DNA of 14,797 nt. It comes from UBA6182 sp964479585. Its GTDB lineage: Bacteria; Bacillota_I; Bacilli_A; Erysipelotrichales; Erysipelotrichaceae. Position 1 is the stretch's first letter. Each line of letters begins with the position of its first letter. Positions 6,761-14,309 of the stretch are shown piece by piece. A model generated the notes under the pieces. It did no database searches. It saw only the letters and a list, made by a program, of their open reading frames with translations, and had not been told where the DNA came from. The stretch spans positions 1-14,797 of the forward strand of contig CAYZMP010000044.1 in assembly GCA_964479585.1 (NCBI GenBank), given 5' to 3'. The translations under genes were made by a program, and so were the position numbers.

Positions 6761-7594
6761 TTATTTTTGATGTTGTGAATGCTGTTTTTTTCGGTATTGA
6801 TCAAGGGCATCATTAAGCTCAGCTCCCAAAATAATCATTAAGCCTGTAATGTATAACCAAAGTAAAAATACCATCATCGATCCAAATACACCATATGTAG
6901 AATAATTAGCGAAATTATTGACATAAAGCGCAAATCCAAAGGATCCAACAAGCCATCCAAACAAGGCAAAAATCGCCCCAGGCCAAATAGAACCTTTTTC
7001 TTGTTTTTTCGGTACAACTTTATAAAGCAACGCTAATGTTGCGACTATGGCTGTCGATGAGATTAACCAACTAAGTATCGTAACTAAATCAAAAAGTGCT
7101 AAAAAGTCAGGTAAAAATCCTTCGATAAATGGATGCAGTACACCACCTAAAACAGGGATAATCAAAAACAATGAAAGTGATCCACCAATTAATACGGTAA
7201 ACAAAATGGCAAGCGCTTTGTTGTAAATCCAAGAGTGACGGTTGGTTTGATTGTATGCTAACAACACAGCATTCATAATAGAAGTTAGCGCGACAGAAGA
7301 AGCATACAAGGCACTTAATAAACCAAAAGAAAGCAACCCTAAACGTTGACCTGAAATGGATAGCAAATAAGTCGATAAAAGTTCATACACATTTTCTGGA
7401 ATTACAGGTTGTATCGTGATTAACAGATTAGATAAGCCAACATCAAACAATCCGATTACTGCTTGCACAAAAATAAACAAAGGGAAAATAGATAACGTAA
7501 AAAAGTATGCTAATGATCCAGCAATATGTTTCAGTTGATGTTCTTTGTATCGGTGTAAAACATCAAGTGTGATGGCTTTAATTTGATGCATCAT
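6761..7594 (-). CDS. YihY/BrkB-family inner membrane protein
   Basis: A 277-residue integral membrane protein of the YihY/virulence factor BrkB family (older name RNase BN family, which was a misassignment). After an N-terminal cytoplasmic helix it has about six hydrophobic segments, near residues 27-50, 83-110, 126-152, 168-192, 202-226 and 233-256. Family motifs include the SLAYFFTLSIFPLFIF segment, YAS..ALTSIMNAVLLAYN, and FGSMMVFLLWLYITGLMIILGAELN followed by a short charged tail. The molecular role of the family is unsettled; transport or lipid flipping have been suggested. Two adjacent ATGs (7594, 7591) follow AAAGGGGG (7601-7608); either could be used. The start overlaps the end of the phosphoesterase gene by 17 nt, so they form an operon. 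Confidence 0.88.
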   Translation of the reverse strand: MMHQIKAITLDVLHRYKEHQLKHIAGSLAYFFTLSIFPLFIFVQAVIGLFDVGLSNLLITIQPVIPENVYELLSTYLLSISGQRLGLLSFGLLSALYASSVALTSIMNAVLLAYNQTNRHSWIYNKALAILFTVLIGGSLSLFLIIPVLGGVLHPFIEGFLPDFLALFDLVTILSWLISSTAIVATLALLYKVVPKKQEKGSIWPGAIFALFGWLVGSFGFALYVNNFANYSTYGVFGSMMVFLLWLYITGLMIILGAELNDALDQYRKKQHSQHQK

Positions 7595-8456
7595 TACTTA
7601 CCCCCTTTAATGTAAAATAATGGATTTGAGGATTGGCAAACAATCGCATGTCTAAACGAGTAGTACCAACTCCATTGGATACATCGAGTATAATACCACG
7701 TACATCAGCTTGAGAAGTTGGGAATTTTTCAGCGTAAGGTACTTTATAAACTGGTCCATAGAAAGGAAGTGAAATTTGACCACCATGAGAATGACCAGAC
7801 AGTTGCCATTGTGTAAGATTATGATCCAATTGATCGATAATGTCAGGGGTATGGGATAGAGTGATTGTGGATGTGGTTGTTTCAATGTTGCTATACGCTT
7901 TTTCAATATCAGGATTACCTAAAAGTTGTGAATCAATACCAACAAGATTAATGAAGTCACCACTTGGATGATATAGTTGGATGGATTCATTGATTAAAGT
8001 TGTAAATCCAGCGTCATGCAATAGTGATATGGTTAGGTTTTTGGTTGTTGTTGATTCATGGTCATGATTTCCAAGCACAGCATATTTACCATAAGGAGCA
8101 TTTAAAGTAGATAATAATTGTGTTAATTGTTCGATAGTATGCTCATTTGGATAATCAACGGAAGGATGATCAAACAAGTCGCCACCAAATAAAATAAGGT
8201 CAGGATTTAAAGAATTAATTGTATCGATAAAAGGATTGAGCCTTTCACTATCCATAAAGTTATTAAAGTGAATGTCACTAAAAAAAACGACACTTAATCC
8301 ATCAAAGGATTGAGGTAGTAGCTTAAGTGCACGTTGTTGCACATCTATTTCAACTCGTTTAACACTAAATGTTGTAAGTTCTAAAACAGAGTATACGATA
8401 ATAACGAGCATTACAATAAAGGTTAGTAATCTTTTCATCATTTTTTTATTTTTCAT
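7578..8456 (-). CDS. Membrane-anchored calcineurin-like metallophosphoesterase (YkuE type)
   Basis: About 292 residues, with an N-terminal transmembrane anchor (MKRLLTFIVMLVIIVYSVLELTTF) and a catalytic domain that would face outward. The dinuclear metal site motifs are all present in order: FSDIHF (D-x-H), FGGDLFD (GD), LGNHDHE (GNH), LSHTPD and SGHSHGGQ (GHxH). The closest type is YkuE of B. subtilis and related phosphodiesterases or UDP-diacylglucosamine hydrolase-like enzymes; the substrate is not evident. Start choice is uncertain: ATGs occur at 8486, 8459 and 8456. AAGGTGA at 8461-8467 supports the pair 8459/8456, and spacing favours 8456. It lies divergent to the fetAB-like operon and upstream of the YihY gene in one transcript. 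Confidence 0.88.
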   Translation of the reverse strand: MKNKKMMKRLLTFIVMLVIIVYSVLELTTFSVKRVEIDVQQRALKLLPQSFDGLSVVFFSDIHFNNFMDSERLNPFIDTINSLNPDLILFGGDLFDHPSVDYPNEHTIEQLTQLLSTLNAPYGKYAVLGNHDHESTTTKNLTISLLHDAGFTTLINESIQLYHPSGDFINLVGIDSQLLGNPDIEKAYSNIETTTSTITLSHTPDIIDQLDHNLTQWQLSGHSHGGQISLPFYGPVYKVPYAEKFPTSQADVRGIILDVSNGVGTTRLDMRLFANPQIHYFTLKGVSNDASN

Positions 8457-8474
8457 CATTTCACCTTGGTTTAT

Positions 8475-8502
8475 TTTACCATACATCGATCTATGATAGA
8501 AT
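8475..8502 (+). promoter_or_regulatory. Candidate promoter of the fetAB-like operon
   Basis: TTTACC (8475-8480) and TAGAAT (8497-8502) with a 16-bp spacer lie just ahead of the ATG at 8525. TATGAT at 8492-8497 is an alternative -10. The divergent phosphoesterase must use the same short gap, where TAAAAT on the minus strand is a possible -10. No Fur-type box is evident. Confidence 0.4.
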
Positions 8503-8524
8503 ACTTTAAAAGGATAGTGCTTGT

Positions 8525-9160
8525 ATGGAAATTCTATTTGAGGTTAGTAACATTAAAGTGAAAAGTATATTGCGAATTGATTCTTTGCGTATATACAAAA
8601 ACAAAGTAACGTGTATAATCGGTCCTTCAGGTTCAGGGAAGACGACGTTTTTACGTCTTCTTAATAAACTTCATTCCCCTGATGAAGGTAAAATTATATA
8701 TCAAGGTCAATCCTTAGAAGAAATCGATAGTGTAAAGCATCGACAGCATGTTGTGATGTTATCACAAAAGCCAGTTATGTTTTCAAAGTCTGTGTACGAT
8801 AACCTCGTTGTTGGTTGTCATTTTTCTAATAAACCAATACCACCAAAACAAGAATTACAAACATTATTAAAACAACTGCAAGTAAACAAAGAAATGGACG
8901 ATGATGCATCGTTATGTTCAATTGGTGAAAAACAACGGATAGCTCTAGCACGGGTATTGTTGCTAGATCCTGATGTGTATTTAATGGATGAGCCATCAAG
9001 TGCACTTGATCAAACAACAGAACGAATGATTGTTGATTTTATTGTGCGTAAGACAAAAGAAAATAATAAATCATTAATTATGATAACGCACAGTGATGAC
9101 ATTGCTAGAAAGTTTGCAGATAAACTAATCACAATAGAAAAGGGGATGATTTATGAATAG
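8525..9160 (+). CDS. fetA: ABC transporter ATP-binding protein, FetA (YbbL) type
   Basis: A 211-residue ATPase subunit paired with a UPF0014 permease, the arrangement of E. coli FetA-FetB, which exports iron. Walker A is GPSGSGKTT (33-41), the Q-loop glutamine is Gln81 (SQKP), Walker B is VYLMDEP (151-157), the D-loop is SALD and the switch histidine is His189 (ITHSDD). The signature motif reads CSIGEKQR (131-138) instead of the usual LSGGE-type sequence, an unusual replacement of the first Gly by Ile. The start is ATG 8525 with AGGA at 8511-8514. Its last 8 nt overlap the start of the permease gene, so translation is probably coupled. Iron export is inferred from the E. coli pair; other substrates cannot be excluded. 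Confidence 0.83.
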   Translation: MEILFEVSNIKVKSILRIDSLRIYKNKVTCIIGPSGSGKTTFLRLLNKLHSPDEGKIIYQGQSLEEIDSVKHRQHVVMLSQKPVMFSKSVYDNLVVGCHFSNKPIPPKQELQTLLKQLQVNKEMDDDASLCSIGEKQRIALARVLLLDPDVYLMDEPSSALDQTTERMIVDFIVRKTKENNKSLIMITHSDDIARKFADKLITIEKGMIYE

Positions 9161-9932
9161 CATCATACAGTTATCCATTGTTCAACTCTTTATTGCTTAT
9201 GGACTAGTGGTGTTAGTGTTTATCCTTTTAAAAATTAGAAAAATCCCAGAACAAAAGCTACTAATTTTAGCTACATTAAGAATGAGTTTACAACTTGTGA
9301 TGGTTGGATATATCTTAATCTACTTATTTGATCATCAAAACCCATGGTTAACATTGCTTGTCATTTTTATTATGCAAATCTTTTCGATGTACACTATTTT
9401 TAAGAAATTCAACAACAAACTATCAAAAGCTCTAAAAAGAGTTATTGTTATCGTTTTTCCACTTGCGACATTAAGTGTGTTGTTTTATTTCTTGTTTTTA
9501 GTCATTCAAATATCTCCATGGTATGATGCACAATATTTCATTCCATTAGCTGGAATGATTGTGGGCAACTCGATGACTGGTGTTATTTTAGGTGTATCAA
9601 TCATGAATGATGCGATGTTAGAAAATCGAGAACTCGTTGAAGAAGCTCTTATTTTAGGAGCAGATATAAAACAAGCAAGTAAAGCGATTATCGATAAAAG
9701 CTTTTCACAAGCAATTGTACCTACATTAAATAACATGCTAGGTATGGGCATCATCTTTTTACCGGGAATGATGACCGGTCAAATACTCTCTGGTGTTTCA
9801 CCACTGGTCGCGATTAGTTATCAAATAGGCATTATGTTAGGAATATTAGCGACTGTCTCATTGAGTGTGATTTTAATTTTGTATTTTGGTTCTAAAACAT
9901 ACTTCAATGAGCAATCACAACTAAAAACATAA
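9153..9932 (+). CDS. fetB: UPF0014 family ABC permease, FetB (YbbM) type
   Basis: A 259-residue membrane protein with about seven hydrophobic segments, of the FetB/UPF0014 family (COG0390). Characteristic stretches are LRMSLQLVMVGYILIYLF, PLAGMIVGNSMTGVILGVS, the EEALILGADIKQAS segment that probably forms the coupling helix to the ATPase, LNNMLGMGIIFLPGMMTGQIL, and SGVSPLVAISYQI. In E. coli FetAB exports iron and protects against oxidative stress; plant relatives move other solutes, so the substrate is inferred. The ATG at 9153 has AGGGG at 9141-9145 and overlaps the ATPase gene. The gene ends just before a hairpin shared with the convergent RNase J gene. Confidence 0.88.
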   Translation: MNSIIQLSIVQLFIAYGLVVLVFILLKIRKIPEQKLLILATLRMSLQLVMVGYILIYLFDHQNPWLTLLVIFIMQIFSMYTIFKKFNNKLSKALKRVIVIVFPLATLSVLFYFLFLVIQISPWYDAQYFIPLAGMIVGNSMTGVILGVSIMNDAMLENRELVEEALILGADIKQASKAIIDKSFSQAIVPTLNNMLGMGIIFLPGMMTGQILSGVSPLVAISYQIGIMLGILATVSLSVILILYFGSKTYFNEQSQLKT

Positions 9933-9954
9933 AAAACGGCTGAATTAGCCGTTT
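9931..9954. terminator. Terminator shared by the fetB and RNase J genes
   Basis: AAACGGCT (9934-9941) and AGCCGTTT (9947-9954) form an 8-bp stem with a 5-nt loop. On the minus strand it is followed by six T's (9931-9936), a strong signal for the RNase J transcript. On the plus strand the T-run is short (TTTGTT). The RNase J stop codon (9945-9947) lies inside the hairpin. Confidence 0.8.
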
Positions 9955-11666
9955 GTTGCTGATTTTTGATTAAGGATAACAGGAATCACAATGGGGTTAC
10001 GATGGGTTCTTTGGTATAAGAAAGGTTCTAAACTACTTCGTATTGTATTCTTTAACTCTCCAAAGGTTGTTTTTTGTTGCATCTTCTTTTTAAGGGCATC
10101 GTAAACTAATGCTTCTGCTTCTTTTAAAAGTGGTTGATTTTCTTTGATAAAGACAAACCCTCTACTAACAATACTAGGTTTTACTAGTATTTTGTTTTGT
10201 TTTGAGTCAATAGAAACAATAACCGCAACCATGCCATTGTTGGATAATATTTTCCGATCTTTAATAACAGCAGTTGAAAGACCTGATGCATCCGTACCAT
10301 CGACATACACATCATCCGCTACAATTCGAGTATTGGATAAAAAGACTTCTCTGTTTCTTAGTATGACGGTATCACCATTGGCACAAATAAATATTTTATC
10401 AGCTGGAACACCGGTTTCAATTGCATGAAAAGCATGCTGTTTTAACATTTTATACTCTCCATGAATGGGCATAAAAAACGCAGGTTTAAGCAGCTGCAAC
10501 ATTAATTTTTGTTCATCCGCTGAGGCATGACCAGTAGTGTGGATTGAGTTTAACGGTGAGTTTGTTAAGACATTTGCACCTGCACGAGTTAAACGATTAA
10601 CGACACGATTTACGCTATCACTATTACCTGGAATTGGAGAACTAGAGAAAACAACCGTATCTCCTGGAATAACTTTAATATAACGATGAGTACCATTGGA
10701 AATACGAGATAATGCTGCTAGTGGTTCACCTTGAGAACCTGTAGAGATAACACATAGTTTATTAGCAGGCACCTGATTAAGTTGATCTGGTTTAATAAAG
10801 TGACTATCATTTGCATTAATGTGTCCTAAGCGTCTTGCAATAGTGACAACGTTTTCCATGGAACGACCAAAGATAATAATTTTCCGATCACAGGCGATGG
10901 CAGCTTCAATGATTTGACGAACCCGATACACATTGGATGCAAACGTTGCAACAAGTAAACGACCTTGTGTTTTACGCATAATTTCTAATATAGATTGGGC
11001 TACTTTTTTCTCACTAATGGAAAAACCTTGGACACCAGCATTGGTTGAATCACTCATTAATAAATCAATGCCAATTTGTCCCATGTAAGCCATAATTTGA
11101 TAGTCAGAATTATGACCAACTGGTGTTAAATCAAACTTAAAATCACCAGTATGTACAATTCTTCCATTGGGTGTGTTTAATAAAACACCTAATGTATCTG
11201 GAATTGAGTGAATCGTATTAAAGAAACCTAGTGTAAAATGCTCGGTTTCAACCTTTGAGCGATTGTTGATTTCTTCAATTTCAATATCGCGTACCATTCT
11301 GCGTTCACTTAGTTTCTTTTCAATTAGTCCTTTTGCAAAGCGAGGCGCGTAAATTTTTGGTAAACGCAACACTTGCATAAGAAATGGAATTCCACCAATA
11401 TGATCTTCATGTCCATGAGTGATGACTAGTGCTTTAATTTTGTGTTGATTTTTAATTAGATGTTGAAAATCGGGGATGACATAATCCACTCCCCACATTG
11501 TTTCATCAGGAAACATAACGCCACAATCCACAATCAATATTTCATCTTCGTGTTCGTAAACGTACATGTTTTTTCCGACTTCATTTAAACCACCTAAGGC
11601 ATACACGAGCGTATCGGATGCTTGTATCGAAGTGGTTCTTGAGTTTACATTTGCAATATTATCCAT
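9945..11666 (-). CDS. rnj: Ribonuclease J (catalytically intact, J1-like)
   Basis: A 573-residue metallo-beta-lactamase/beta-CASP ribonuclease with 5'-3' exonuclease and endonuclease activity in mRNA decay and rRNA maturation. Zinc ligands visible are HGHEDH (84-89), His153 (TIHSIPD) and Asp175 (HTGDFKFD). The beta-CASP region has GRSMENV, STGSQGEP, PGDTVVFSSSPIPG, TTGHAS (His380) and FFMPIHGEY (His402). A C-terminal domain ending near YQRTHRNPIVIPVIL matches the family. The complete HGHEDH motif separates it from the degenerate J2 type. The N-terminus is about 10 residues longer than in B. subtilis RNase J1. It lies 16 nt downstream of def, with a weak AGAGAG upstream of the ATG, so it is probably co-transcribed with def. 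Confidence 0.96.
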   Translation of the reverse strand: MDNIANVNSRTTSIQASDTLVYALGGLNEVGKNMYVYEHEDEILIVDCGVMFPDETMWGVDYVIPDFQHLIKNQHKIKALVITHGHEDHIGGIPFLMQVLRLPKIYAPRFAKGLIEKKLSERRMVRDIEIEEINNRSKVETEHFTLGFFNTIHSIPDTLGVLLNTPNGRIVHTGDFKFDLTPVGHNSDYQIMAYMGQIGIDLLMSDSTNAGVQGFSISEKKVAQSILEIMRKTQGRLLVATFASNVYRVRQIIEAAIACDRKIIIFGRSMENVVTIARRLGHINANDSHFIKPDQLNQVPANKLCVISTGSQGEPLAALSRISNGTHRYIKVIPGDTVVFSSSPIPGNSDSVNRVVNRLTRAGANVLTNSPLNSIHTTGHASADEQKLMLQLLKPAFFMPIHGEYKMLKQHAFHAIETGVPADKIFICANGDTVILRNREVFLSNTRIVADDVYVDGTDASGLSTAVIKDRKILSNNGMVAVIVSIDSKQNKILVKPSIVSRGFVFIKENQPLLKEAEALVYDALKKKMQQKTTFGELKNTIRSSLEPFLYQRTHRNPIVIPVILNQKSATNG

Positions 11667-11682
11667 ATTTTCTCTCTTTCAA

Positions 11683-12252
11683 TTACTCGATAATTTTTGT
11701 GTTTTCTTTGGCTTGCCAAGGATTGCTTTTATTAATGTGATCATAAAATAACACTCCATTTAAATGATCAATTTCATGTTGTAAAACAATACCGGGATAG
11801 CCAGTTGCTTTAATTTGAACAATTTGTTTCTTTATTGCATCGTATGCTTCAATGCGCACACGTAAATAACGATGAACATAACCAGGGTGTTCTTGCACTA
11901 TAGACAAACATCCTTCACCTGTCGATAAAGCACAATAAAGGGGTGAATGAGCTATTATTTTTGGGTTGGCAAGAGCATATTCAACGATAATAACATTATC
12001 ATCTTCATCGTATTGTTCAATCTCTACAACTAACAACTGTTTTGATATTCCTATTTGAGGGGCAGCCAATCCTACCGCTGGTTTTAATCGTTCTTTTTCT
12101 GCTATTTCTTCATTTTTAGAATCATGGACGTATTTTCGCATAGCCATGATGAGTTGTTGATCTTCATCACTAAGAGGAATTGAGACAGGCTTAGCCTTTT
12201 CACGCAATAAAGGATGTGGATCAAGTAGTATTGTATCCATGTTAATTTTCAT
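11683..12252 (-). CDS. def: Peptide deformylase, type 2
   Basis: A 189-residue metalloenzyme that removes the N-formyl group from nascent proteins. The three family motifs are present: GLAAPQIG (61-68), EGCLS (113-117, metal ligand Cys115) and QHEIDHLNG, containing HEXXH (159-163). The insertion after motif I and the length of about 185 residues mark the type 2 (Gram-positive, DefB-like) form. The ATG at 12252 has GAGG at 12260-12263, 7 nt upstream; an internal ATG at 12240 is less likely. It is the first gene of a two-gene operon with RNase J. Such a def-rnj pairing links protein and RNA maturation only by neighbourhood; I infer no direct functional link. Confidence 0.97.
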   Translation of the reverse strand: MKINMDTILLDPHPLLREKAKPVSIPLSDEDQQLIMAMRKYVHDSKNEEIAEKERLKPAVGLAAPQIGISKQLLVVEIEQYDEDDNVIIVEYALANPKIIAHSPLYCALSTGEGCLSIVQEHPGYVHRYLRVRIEAYDAIKKQIVQIKATGYPGIVLQHEIDHLNGVLFYDHINKSNPWQAKENTKIIE

Positions 12253-12282
12253 TATAAAGCCTCGTTTATTTTGACTTTTTAT

Positions 12283-12291
12283 ATTGTATCA
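12283..12291 (-). promoter_or_regulatory. Extended -10 promoter of def-rnj
   Basis: On the minus strand this reads TGATACAAT, an extended -10 (TG-n-TACAAT). It has a TATACA-like -35 at 17-bp spacing and lies about 30 nt before the def start codon. The surrounding 13-mer GTTTGATACAATA recurs upstream of ftsW. Confidence 0.5.
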
Positions 12292-12414
12292 AACTATAGT
12301 CTCATTGTATAGTATAAAGCGACACAAATGCAATCAAAACTTATGACGATCATCGATAATTGAATAAAGTTTGTGTAGTAAGTACGCAAAACCACACTAC
12401 AGAATTTCAAGTAA

Positions 12415-12430
12415 TGTGGTTATCACCACA
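12415..12430. repeat. Small hairpin TGTGGT-tatc-ACCACA
   Basis: A perfect 6-bp inverted repeat (12415-12420 with 12425-12430) stands immediately next to the lipoprotein terminator. Both arms share sequence with ACCACAC at 12391-12397 and GTGTGGT at 12437-12443, so alternative pairings are possible. The 225-nt gap around it otherwise holds only the def promoter region. Confidence 0.4.
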
Positions 12431-12460
12431 AAAAAAGTGTGGTGGGGGACACACTTTTTT
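12431..12460. terminator. Terminator of the lipoprotein gene (works on both strands)
   Basis: AAAAAAGTGTG (12431-12441) pairs with CACACTTTTTT (12450-12460) around an 8-nt G-rich loop. The A- and T-runs on both sides make it usable in either direction. It begins 17 nt beyond the stop of the minus-strand lipoprotein gene, which it most likely ends. Confidence 0.82.
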
Positions 12461-12477
12461 AACAAAATAAAAGGTAT

Positions 12478-12900
12478 CTAATTTGTGATTTCAAATTCTG
12501 CGTAAACAGTTAAATCTTTATCACAAAGAATTTGTTTACTCATGCGATACAATCCTACAGGTAATTGATCTACATAGTGTGATAGATTAATCGTGTGTTT
12601 ATCAATATAAGTTGGTTCAATAAGATAAGCAATCATTATAAAGGCAATTTTTTCGTTATAAGGAATATTTATCCATGTTTCATCTTCTAGTTTTTCTATC
12701 GCAAACATTTTGCCATAGGTGCATTGCTGGTTTGTTTTATTTTCAATGGTATAGTTTATGTCCATATCAATATGTGATAGTTGTGTTTGTTCAAATTTCA
12801 TAATAATGGACTCATCATTTGATTTGCCTTTTGAAATGGCAGATACACAACCAGTTAAAAGCAATAAAATCACTAATAGTAAGAAACTTTTTCTGTTCAT
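12478..12900 (-). CDS. Small lipoprotein with Ig-like domain, function unknown
   Basis: A 140-residue secreted lipoprotein. The N-terminus MNRKSFLLLVILLLLTGC is a type II signal peptide with lipobox LLTGC, predicting lipidation of Cys18 and anchoring to the outer face of the membrane. The mature part is rich in beta-type sequence and includes INYTIENKTNQQCTYG followed by FAIEKLEDETWINIPY. This resembles the small bacterial Ig-like domain (Big_14 type) found in Bacillota lipoproteins; the assignment is by pattern only. Function is unknown. Longer starts up to 12966 are possible, but the ATG at 12900 has a perfect AAGGAGGT (12908-12915) at 7 nt and places the signal peptide at the N-terminus. 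It stands alone, with its own terminator. Confidence 0.8.
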   Translation of the reverse strand: MNRKSFLLLVILLLLTGCVSAISKGKSNDESIIMKFEQTQLSHIDMDINYTIENKTNQQCTYGKMFAIEKLEDETWINIPYNEKIAFIMIAYLIEPTYIDKHTINLSHYVDQLPVGLYRMSKQILCDKDLTVYAEFEITN

Positions 12901-12925
12901 ATTATCTACCTCCTTCAATAAGGTC

Positions 12926-12931
12926 AGTATA
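12926..12931 (-). promoter_or_regulatory. Candidate -10 of the lipoprotein gene promoter
   Basis: On the minus strand this reads TATACT, with TTTAAA at about 17-bp spacing as a weak -35. It lies about 25 nt upstream of the lipoprotein start codon. The call rests on position and a fair -10 only. Confidence 0.3.
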
Positions 12932-13092
12932 ATAAAACAATCAATGTTTTTAAATAATCTTTTCACAAGTTACCAAAATATTAGATTGACTTACATAATA
13001 AAAGCGATGAAACTTAAAAAATAGTGTAAACTACAAGTTGAAAACTAATTTTACTACTTTGTTCAAGTTTATATCCATCCATGGTTAATGTT

Positions 13093-13101
13093 TGATACAA
13101 T
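13093..13101 (+). promoter_or_regulatory. Extended -10 promoter of ftsW-rsmD
   Basis: TGATACAAT is an extended -10 (TG-n-TACAAT) 26 nt ahead of the ftsW start. No convincing -35 is present at 16-18 bp, as expected of an extended -10 promoter. The 13-mer GTTTGATACAATA (13090-13102) is identical to that upstream of def. Confidence 0.45.
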
Positions 13102-13127
13102 AATGTTTAAGAAAAGAGGGATTGTTT

Positions 13128-14309
13128 TTGTTCTCATTAAGAATGCCAAAAGGATATAGCAAATCTATTCATGCCGCCGTGTTACTATTAAGCTTTTTTG
13201 GTGCTCTAATGGCCACCAGTGCGGGAATGAATCAAAACGCGACCATTGAGAGCATCGTTTTTTCATTTGGGCGTCAAGTTGCCTTTATTGTGCTTGGTTA
13301 TATCATGATGGTAAAAGCCGCAAAACACACTTCGATTAAGTTATTGAAAAAAAGTATATTTATAGTTGCTGTAGTTACTTCGTTTGTATTGTTATTGCCA
13401 CTAATGTTTCCTTCTCGTGGTGGAGCACAAGCTTGGATTGTGCTTCCTATTGTAAACATGACCATTCAACCAAGTGAGTTTGCTAAGGTTGTTATTATTT
13501 TGTTGTTTGCGACTTATTTAGGTGATGTGCAAACATCCACAAAAAAATGGTATGAGATCATTCGTGTTCCAATTAGTTTTTTGTTTATCTATTCATTTAT
13601 CGTTGTTGTTTTGCAATCGGATTTAGGGACAGGTTTGATTATCTTTGCACTTGGTTGGTTTTTAATGTTGGTCCCTTCAATTCCGCAATTAAAAACAGTA
13701 AAAATTGTGTTTAGTGTTATAACAATTATTGGCTTTGTTAGTTTGTTTTGGCTTATTACTCCTTCAGGAATTGCCTTTATAAACACGTTACCTTTAAGCG
13801 CTTATCAGCTTAATCGATTTAATGATATGATGAATCCATTTGTCAATCGCCACGAATCAGCCTTTCAACTATTCAATAGTTTAATTGCCTTTACAAAAGG
13901 AAGTTGGTGGGGAATTGGATTAGGAAAATCAGTTCAGAAACTTGGTTATTTACCAGTTGCGGATTCGGACTATATTTTAGCTATCATTGTCGAAGAAATT
14001 GGTGTATTTGGTTTTGTGTTTATTTTAGTTGGCTATTGTATTATTTTATTTTCGCTTTTATCCAAGGCTATGAAAGTTATTAGCGAAAAGGGTAAAATGA
14101 TTATCTTTGGTTCAGCATTGTATTTAATGTTGCATTTTATTTTAAATGTAGGTGGTGTCAGTGCTACGATTCCATTAACTGGAGTACCGCTATTAATGAT
14201 ATCATCCGGTGGATCATCGCAATTGGCGATAATGGTATCAATTGGATTTTCCCAAGCAATGATTGCAAAAGAAAGAGGAAGAAAGAAAAATGAGAATCAT
14301 CTCTGGTAA
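13128..14309 (+). CDS. ftsW: Septal peptidoglycan polymerase FtsW (SEDS family)
   Basis: A 393-residue polytopic membrane protein of the SEDS family, the glycosyltransferase that polymerises lipid II at the division septum with its class B PBP partner. Conserved SEDS landmarks are SRGGAQAWI (97-104), IQPSEFAK (113-120), QSDLGTGL (163-170), ADSDYILAIIVEEIG, containing the catalytic-type Asp281, and PLTGVPLLMISSGGSSQLA near the C-terminus. FtsW rather than RodA is favoured by the adjacent rsmD, an arrangement resembling the ftsW/ylbH region of B. subtilis, but a RodA role cannot be excluded. The start is TTG: GAGGG at 13116-13120 is 7 nt from the TTG at 13128 but only 1 nt from the in-frame TTG at 13122, and the first ATG (13143) is too far. 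Its end overlaps rsmD by 20 nt. Confidence 0.92.
   Translation: MFSLRMPKGYSKSIHAAVLLLSFFGALMATSAGMNQNATIESIVFSFGRQVAFIVLGYIMMVKAAKHTSIKLLKKSIFIVAVVTSFVLLLPLMFPSRGGAQAWIVLPIVNMTIQPSEFAKVVIILLFATYLGDVQTSTKKWYEIIRVPISFLFIYSFIVVVLQSDLGTGLIIFALGWFLMLVPSIPQLKTVKIVFSVITIIGFVSLFWLITPSGIAFINTLPLSAYQLNRFNDMMNPFVNRHESAFQLFNSLIAFTKGSWWGIGLGKSVQKLGYLPVADSDYILAIIVEEIGVFGFVFILVGYCIILFSLLSKAMKVISEKGKMIIFGSALYLMLHFILNVGGVSATIPLTGVPLLMISSGGSSQLAIMVSIGFSQAMIAKERGRKKNENHLW

Noticed and set aside
6761..7594. Reading the YihY/BrkB protein as tRNA-processing RNase BN
   Set aside because: The old name came from a misassignment; the sequence is a six-helix membrane protein with no nuclease motif.
8457..8524. Iron-responsive (Fur) operator ahead of the fetAB-like operon
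   Set aside because: I looked for a GATAATGATWATCATTATC-like palindrome and saw none convincing; the gap is only about 68 bp and is explained by divergent promoters.
12758..13024. Plus-strand open frame of 88 codons across the lipoprotein gene
   Set aside because: It is antisense to the lipoprotein, which has a perfect Shine-Dalgarno and a lipobox; the plus-strand frame has no ribosome binding site and no recognisable domain.
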